A stretch of DNA of 47,609 nucleotides from Desulfobulbaceae bacterium (lineage in GTDB: Bacteria > Desulfobacterota > Desulfobulbia > Desulfobulbales > Desulfocapsaceae): positions 1-47,609 of the forward strand of contig JAIFKM010000008.1 in assembly GCA_020049575.1 (NCBI GenBank), read 5' to 3'. The notes under the pieces are model-generated. The model was given only the letters and a program-made list of their open reading frames with translations. It was not told where the DNA came from and made no database searches. Every line of letters begins with the position of its first letter. Positions within the stretch are counted from its first letter, which is position 1. The position numbers and the translations under genes are program-made. Of the stretch, positions 43,167 through 47,609 are shown piece after piece.

Positions 43167-44471
43167 ATGCAGATCATTACGACCCACAAGAATACCGACT
43201 TTGACGGGTTGGCCTCGGTCATTGCCGGAACCCTGCTCTACCCCGATGCAGTCGGGGTGATTCCCAAGATGGTCAACCCGAACGTCGCCCAGTTCCTCTC
43301 GACCCACAAAACAGCCTTCAATATCATCCTGCCGCACGAAGTTGAACACTCCCTCGTCGACAAACTGGTCATTGTCGATACCGACAAGTGGCAGCGTCTC
43401 GACAGAATGGAGAAATTGAAAAACCGCTGGGATATTGAGATTCACCTTTGGGATCACCATCCTCATGAAGGCGATATCGATGCCGCCTGGTCCTGCCAGG
43501 ACAACGTCGGCGCAACAGTCACCCTTTTTGTCAGGGAATTGAGACGGCGCAAGATTTCTCTTTCCCCCCTGATATCGACAGTGATGCTGATCGGCCTGTA
43601 TGAGGATACCGGCCATTTGACATATCCGCTGACCAAGGCTGAGGACGCTTATGCCGCCGCCTTTCTCCTGGAAAACGGGGCGGATCTCAATGTCGCCAAC
43701 TTCTTCCTCAACCCGCCTTATGAAGAGACCCAGAAAGAGATTCTCTTTGAAATGATGAAGGTGACCGACAAACGCAAGATCAACGATCATACCATTGCCG
43801 TCAACGTCGTTAATCTCGAAGGCAAGGTGACCATGCTGGCAGGCATCGTCAACATGTACCGGAAGATCATCAACGCCGATGCCGTTTTTGCCATCTTTGT
43901 CAGTGAGGCCGAAGAACGCAGTACAGTTATTGCCCGCAGTGGTATTGATCGGATAAACGTCGGTTCAATGATGAACCTTTTAGGAGGCGGTGGTCATTCC
44001 GGTGCCGGCTCTGCGACCGTGAAATTCAGCGCATTTTCGCCCGAGGTCCTCAAGCAGAGGATTATCGATACAATTGAAAAGGATCAGAAGGAGGTGGCCA
44101 AGGTCTCCGATATCATGTCATTTCCGGTAACAACCGTGCCGCCGGAAACAACCATGCGGGAAGTACACCTGATTATGGCCGAACAAAAGATACGAGGGGT
44201 TTTGGTCGTTGAGGATGACTCCCTTCTGGGTATCGTTGTGCTCTGGGATTTCAAAAAAATCAAACAGGAGAAGCATTGGGACAGTTCTGTCAAAGCCTTC
44301 ATGGCACGGGACCTCACAACCATCGCCCCGGACGCCGCACCCGCCAAAGCAGCTCAGATCATGATTAAGGAAAACATTGGCCATCTGCCGGTCGTTCATA
44401 ACGGCAAGGTCATAGGAATTGTCACCCGTTCCGATATCCTGACGTATTATTACGACCTGCTTCCCGAATAA
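43167..44471 (+). CDS. DHH-DHHA1 phosphoesterase-like protein with a CBS pair
   Basis: A 434-residue protein. The DHH domain begins MQIITTHKNTDFDGLASVIA and holds the motif WDHHPHEGD; DHHA1 holds LGGGGHSGAGSA; a pair of CBS domains fills about 315-434 (VSDIMSFPVTTVPPETTMRE, FMARDLTTIAPDAAPAKAAQ). This is the N-terminal arrangement of the large DHH-CBS-nucleotidyltransferase (A-adding) proteins of some deltaproteobacteria, but here the gene stops after the CBS pair and no nucleotidyltransferase follows. The ORF track starts at 42897 inside the divergent receptor gene; the ATG at 43167 is preferred from homology, although its ribosome site is distant. It may hydrolyse a nucleotide or oligonucleotide under CBS-ligand control. 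Confidence 0.85.
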   Translation: MQIITTHKNTDFDGLASVIAGTLLYPDAVGVIPKMVNPNVAQFLSTHKTAFNIILPHEVEHSLVDKLVIVDTDKWQRLDRMEKLKNRWDIEIHLWDHHPHEGDIDAAWSCQDNVGATVTLFVRELRRRKISLSPLISTVMLIGLYEDTGHLTYPLTKAEDAYAAAFLLENGADLNVANFFLNPPYEETQKEILFEMMKVTDKRKINDHTIAVNVVNLEGKVTMLAGIVNMYRKIINADAVFAIFVSEAEERSTVIARSGIDRINVGSMMNLLGGGGHSGAGSATVKFSAFSPEVLKQRIIDTIEKDQKEVAKVSDIMSFPVTTVPPETTMREVHLIMAEQKIRGVLVVEDDSLLGIVVLWDFKKIKQEKHWDSSVKAFMARDLTTIAPDAAPAKAAQIMIKENIGHLPVVHNGKVIGIVTRSDILTYYYDLLPE

Positions 44472-44496
44472 TAGCAGACCTGATGACTGAAAAAAT

Positions 44497-44524
44497 CTCC
44501 CCCGGGCAGGCAACCGTGGGAGAC
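44497..44524. terminator. Bidirectional terminator between DHH-CBS and lon
   Basis: TCTCCC and GGGAGA pair around a 16-nt loop that contains a further short pairing. AAAAAA precedes the stem and CTTTTTT follows it. It can end transcription from both convergent genes. Confidence 0.75.
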
Positions 44525-44544
44525 TTTTTTAGATTGCAAGGCAG

Positions 44545-46965
44545 TTACTTGAAACAGATCTTCAGAACGTCGTCGAAGGTTGCGACAAAATGCGGTGTAA
44601 TTCCTTCCCGGATATGTTTTGGCAGCAACTCAAAATCTTCCTGATTCTCCTTGGGCAGCAGAACCCTGGCGACCTTGGCCCTCGTCGCTGCAATAATCTT
44701 CTCCTTGACTCCGCCAATCGGCATGACCAGGCCGCTGAGGGTGAGTTCGCCCGTCATGGCGGTATTGGCAATCATCGGTTTATTGATAGCCAGGGAATAA
44801 AGGGAGCATGCCATGGTAATGCCGGCGGAGGGCCCATCCTTGGGCGTGGCCCCGGCAGGCACATGCAGATGAATGAAATTCTTCTTGAAAAATTCGGAGG
44901 CCTGTTCATTGCCCCGCACCAGAGACCGGACATAACTGTAGGCTATTTCAGATGACTCCACCATAACCTGACCGAGTTGGCCGGTCTGTTTGAATCCCGG
45001 TTGACCGGTTGGAACCGGGATAGACTCGATATACAGGGTTGTCCCCCCCATGCTGGTAAAGGCAAGACCAGTCACCACCCCCACGCGCGGCTTTTTGAAA
45101 GCATGATCTTCGGTGAACAATTTCTTGCCCAACAGATCTGTCAGCTGGTCTTTGTTGATGCGAACTGTCTCCGCAGGATCCTTGATGATCCTTTTGATAG
45201 TCTTGCGCATGATTTTTTTGATGCAGTTCTCCAGTCCCCGGACACCTGCCTCACGGGCATAGCCCTCGACTATTGCGGTGAGCACCCCTTTCGGAAAGGT
45301 GATCTGCGATTTTGTGAGACCGTGCAGTTTCAGCTGTTTGGGAATCAGATGACGTTTGGCGATCTCCACCTTTTCGGCCAGGATATAGCCCGGCAGACGA
45401 ATCACCTCCATCCGATCGATGAGCGGCGCCGGGATGGTCTCAAGCTGGTTCGCGGTACAGACGAACAGAACCTTGGAAAGATCAAAACGCACATCGAGGT
45501 AATGATCGAGAAAATCACGATTTTGTTCAGGATCGAGGACTTCAAGCAGGGCCGAGGCCGGATCGCCCTGGAAACTGGCTCCGATTTTGTCGATCTCATC
45601 AAGCATGATTAATGGATTGGCTGTCTTGCAGGTCTTTATGGCCTGGAGAAACTTGCCGGGCATGGCACCGATATAGGTGCGGCGATGCCCCTTTATCTCA
45701 GCCTCGTCACGCATTCCCCCCAGAGAAAATCGATAAAACTCGCGACCAAGACTGCGGGCGATCGACTGACCTATCGAGGTCTTGCCGACACCGGGAGGGC
45801 CGATGAGGAGGAGAATCGAACCCGAGATATCGCCCTTGACAATACCAACAGAAATAAGCTCGAGGATACGGTCCTTAACGTCCTCAAGGCCATAATGATC
45901 TTGATTCAGTATTTCCGCGGCCTTGTCGATGTTGTAATTGTCCTTGGTGTACACCCCCCAGGGCAACACGGTCAGCCAATCAAGATAGGCCCTGGAAACA
46001 TTGAACTCGGCCGACGACGGACCGAGCAGCCGGAGTTTCTCAAGCTCCTCCTTTATGCGCCCCTGGGCCTCATCGGAGAGGACCAGTTTCTTCATTCGTT
46101 TTTGAAATTTTTCAATCTCGCTCTCACTTTCATCCTTAGCCAGACCCAATTCTTTTTTGATCTCCTGGAGTTGCTGTTTGAGAAAGAATTCCCTCTGTTG
46201 TTTGGAGAGCTGATCTTCAATACGTTTGGAAATCTGGGCCTTCAGTTTGGTGATTTCAAGTTCTTTCTTCAACAGGACGAGGGCCGCCTCGATACGGACA
46301 CGGATGTCAGCCGTTTCCAGAATATCCTGGATTTCAGCACCTGAGGAGGTGGTCATTGAAGCCGAAAAATCAGCCAACGCACTCGGATCACTGAGATTGA
46401 TTCGTTCAATAAGCAGACTCAGTCCCTCCTTGAAGAGCGGATTGAGATTCACCAACTCCTTGATGCAATCGATGATGGCCACCGAGTAGGCCTTGATCTC
46501 TTCAGTGTTTTCGACGCGATTCTCGAACCAGTAGTGGACTTCTGCCCGAAAAACTCCCTCCGCAAAAATCATTGTGGTCACATCAAAGCGCTCAAGGGCC
46601 TGAACGAGAAGTTGTAAGGGCGCACCAGCTTTAGCGTTTGAAACTTGCAATACCCGGACCACCACACCTACAGGGAAAAAATCATCGGCACTCTGGGGTA
46701 TTCGAACCAGGGAGTCCTCGGTTGGATGCATCAGCAACAGGCCAAGGTACAGTGGCACCGTTTTGTCTTCTGTGGCCATGATGGCCTGCTGCAGAGCGGT
46801 ATCCTCGAGAATGATCGGGCCCATCATCTTGGGAAACATCGGCCTGTCATGCAGAGGGATGATCAGTAGTTGCTCCGGCAGCTTGTCTTCTGCAACAACG
46901 AGAGATTTTTCATTATTGTCGACATCATCCACATCGGGAGTGAAAACTGTTGGCTGGTCAGCCAT
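44545..46965 (-). CDS. lon: ATP-dependent Lon protease
   Basis: An 806-residue LonA protease. The substrate-binding N-domain (about 35-230) is followed by an AAA+ domain with Walker [12 protein letters not shown] (about 382-392) and a protease domain with catalytic Ser in [10 protein letters not shown] (about 711) and Lys in KEKIIAA (about 754). The first about 30 residues are acidic and poorly conserved. AAAGGAG precedes the ATG at good spacing. It degrades damaged and regulatory proteins in the cytoplasm. The upstream region contains a 15-bp perfect palindrome overlapping a promoter candidate. The gene is complete and normal. Confidence 0.95.
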   Translation of the reverse strand: MADQPTVFTPDVDDVDNNEKSLVVAEDKLPEQLLIIPLHDRPMFPKMMGPIILEDTALQQAIMATEDKTVPLYLGLLLMHPTEDSLVRIPQSADDFFPVGVVVRVLQVSNAKAGAPLQLLVQALERFDVTTMIFAEGVFRAEVHYWFENRVENTEEIKAYSVAIIDCIKELVNLNPLFKEGLSLLIERINLSDPSALADFSASMTTSSGAEIQDILETADIRVRIEAALVLLKKELEITKLKAQISKRIEDQLSKQQREFFLKQQLQEIKKELGLAKDESESEIEKFQKRMKKLVLSDEAQGRIKEELEKLRLLGPSSAEFNVSRAYLDWLTVLPWGVYTKDNYNIDKAAEILNQDHYGLEDVKDRILELISVGIVKGDISGSILLLIGPPGVGKTSIGQSIARSLGREFYRFSLGGMRDEAEIKGHRRTYIGAMPGKFLQAIKTCKTANPLIMLDEIDKIGASFQGDPASALLEVLDPEQNRDFLDHYLDVRFDLSKVLFVCTANQLETIPAPLIDRMEVIRLPGYILAEKVEIAKRHLIPKQLKLHGLTKSQITFPKGVLTAIVEGYAREAGVRGLENCIKKIMRKTIKRIIKDPAETVRINKDQLTDLLGKKLFTEDHAFKKPRVGVVTGLAFTSMGGTTLYIESIPVPTGQPGFKQTGQLGQVMVESSEIAYSYVRSLVRGNEQASEFFKKNFIHLHVPAGATPKDGPSAGITMACSLYSLAINKPMIANTAMTGELTLSGLVMPIGGVKEKIIAATRAKVARVLLPKENQEDFELLPKHIREGITPHFVATFDDVLKICFK

Positions 46966-47095
46966 ATGTATTCTCCTTTGTTTAATATATTGCGGCCTGC
47001 CGCGACTTTCCGAGGATTACCAATGGCTATCTGCGTCGGGAAAATCGCCAATGCTCTTCTTTGCTCATGATTGTTTTGCAACTTCTTCAATTTTA

Positions 47096-47126
47096 AATAT
47101 ATTTCAGCATTACCCTTGTCAAGGGT
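47096..47126 (-). promoter_or_regulatory. lon promoter candidate overlapping a palindrome
   Basis: The minus strand has TTGACA (47122-47117) followed after 15 bases by TATATT (47101-47096). The -35 is perfect and the -10 is one mismatch from consensus, but the spacing is short. The -35 lies within the perfect palindrome ACCCTTG-A-CAAGGGT (47112-47126), a likely operator. The site is about 130 bp upstream of the lon start. Confidence 0.4.
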
Positions 47127-47250
47127 TTGATTCGCATCCGACGTCCTTTCCCCTCCGGGGGAAACTCATACGGAGGCAGTTTTTTCCAATAAAACAGGAT
47201 TACTACAATATTGTATTAAAATTTTATTGCGACACATTGTAATACTCTCC

Positions 47251-47279
47251 TTGACCTTTTGTGCATGAATAGGTAGCAT
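47251..47279 (+). promoter_or_regulatory. Sigma-70-type promoter for the binding-protein gene
   Basis: TTGACC, a 17-bp spacer and TAGCAT lie 143 bp upstream of the ATG at 47422. The -35 has one mismatch and the -10 two. Spacing is ideal, so this is a plausible but not strong promoter. Confidence 0.45.
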
Positions 47280-47421
47280 CGATTCTCATAAGTACTCTGC
47301 AGCAGAATACCTGTAAGGCACCACCCCCCAGATAGAAAGGTAATAATTTGTTTTCAATTCATTATTTTTCTATCCGGGCAAACCGAAAACAGCTGTTGAT
47401 TCTTTTTAAAAAGGAGGGAGT

Positions 47422-47609
47422 ATGTTTAAAAGCATGTCCACAGTATTTACGTTGTTTGTAGCTGCAAGCATGACCCTGGCGACTTGCGGTATTTCCTCGG
47501 CAGCCGATGCCAAGGCCATCAAAATCGCCACTCAGTCACCGCTTTCCGGAGACCAGTCAGTAGTTGGTGTTGATATCAAGCGAGGTGCTGAACTTGCCCT
47601 CGAACAATT
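47422..47609 (+). CDS. Branched-chain amino-acid-type binding protein, N-terminal fragment
   Basis: Partial gene running off the window after 62 codons; it is absent from the ORF track. A signal peptide (MFKSMSTVFTLFVAASMTLA) is followed by TCGISSAADAKAIKIATQS, then PLSGDQSVVGVDIKRGAELA. The last stretch is the typical start of LivJ/LivK-type periplasmic binding proteins (Peripla_BP_6). Cleavage may occur after the Ala-rich stretch; the Cys is preceded by Ala-Thr, which is a poor lipobox. AAGGAGGG lies upstream of the ATG. It probably begins a liv transporter operon beyond the window. Confidence 0.8.
   Translation, partial: MFKSMSTVFTLFVAASMTLATCGISSAADAKAIKIATQSPLSGDQSVVGVDIKRGAELALEQ

Larger units (their letters stand above)
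46966..47421. other. Divergent intergenic region upstream of lon and the binding-protein gene
   Basis: This 456-bp region holds the two promoters listed separately and a palindrome. A further inverted repeat with GATAGAAA and TTTTCTATC arms lies at about 47330-47374 in the leader of the plus-strand gene and could form a leader hairpin. No CIRCE element and no convincing sigma-32 site for lon were seen. The ORF at 46763-47242 mostly overlaps lon antisense and is probably noncoding. Confidence 0.45.

Overview
The window looks like a chromosomal segment of an anaerobic Desulfobacterota bacterium, most likely a sulfate- or sulfur-metabolising relative of the Desulfobulbales. This rests on gene content, not on a database search. 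The signs are a MetF/MetV/HdrA/MvhD methylene-tetrahydrofolate reductase cluster, a DsrE-like protein, a GGGtGRT/NifU-like pair, tungstate uptake genes, many two-component and sigma-54 regulators, roadblock proteins, and one gene that appears to need UGA-selenocysteine decoding. I found no rRNA, tRNA, CRISPR array, transposase or phage gene.

Layout. 1-1157: tungstate transporter genes tupA and the start of tupB (minus). 1.6-6.2 kb: a GAF-PAS histidine kinase translationally coupled to an NtrC-type activator, then a near-perfect sigma-54 promoter, a 36-residue leader ORF and a receiver-PATAN-roadblock protein. 6.3-12.0 kb: a lone roadblock protein (minus), an EamA exporter, dtd, a PreP-type M16 protease and a methyltransferase. 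12.1-14.5 kb: the NifU-like/GGGtGRT pair and a DsrE-like protein. 14.5-27.1 kb (minus): the main block. Read from its promoter it encodes a TusA-like protein, an HdrC-HdrB fusion with an in-frame UGA, a MetF paralogue, a double-module HdrA, MvhD, MetV and MetF, followed by a response regulator, two ACT-like proteins and two histidine kinases. 27.3-28.7 kb: a divergent PAS/sigma-54 activator. 28.7-33.0 kb (minus): the four-gene AapJQMP amino-acid transporter. 33.4-40.8 kb: rsmB, two unknown proteins, an M24 aminopeptidase, PIN-PhoH and aconitase. 40.8-47.6 kb: a chemoreceptor, a DHH-CBS protein, Lon and the start of a branched-chain amino-acid-type binding protein.

How it works together (inference). 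MetF, MetV, HdrA, MvhD and HdrCB probably form a cytoplasmic flavin/iron-sulfur complex for the methyl branch of the Wood-Ljungdahl pathway. Tungstate uptake could supply tungsten formate dehydrogenases for the same pathway, but no such enzyme lies in the window. The operon has a recognisable sigma-54 promoter about 190 bp from the divergent activator gene, with palindromes in between that could bind it. The promoter position also shows that the first gene starts at a TTG, not at the upstream ATG in the ORF track.

The most notable observation is the HdrCB gene. The ORF track splits it in two at a UGA, but the frame continues for 195 codons. The UGA replaces the cysteine of a Thr-Glu-Cys-Gly-His motif, and a hairpin with the geometry of a bacterial SECIS element follows directly.
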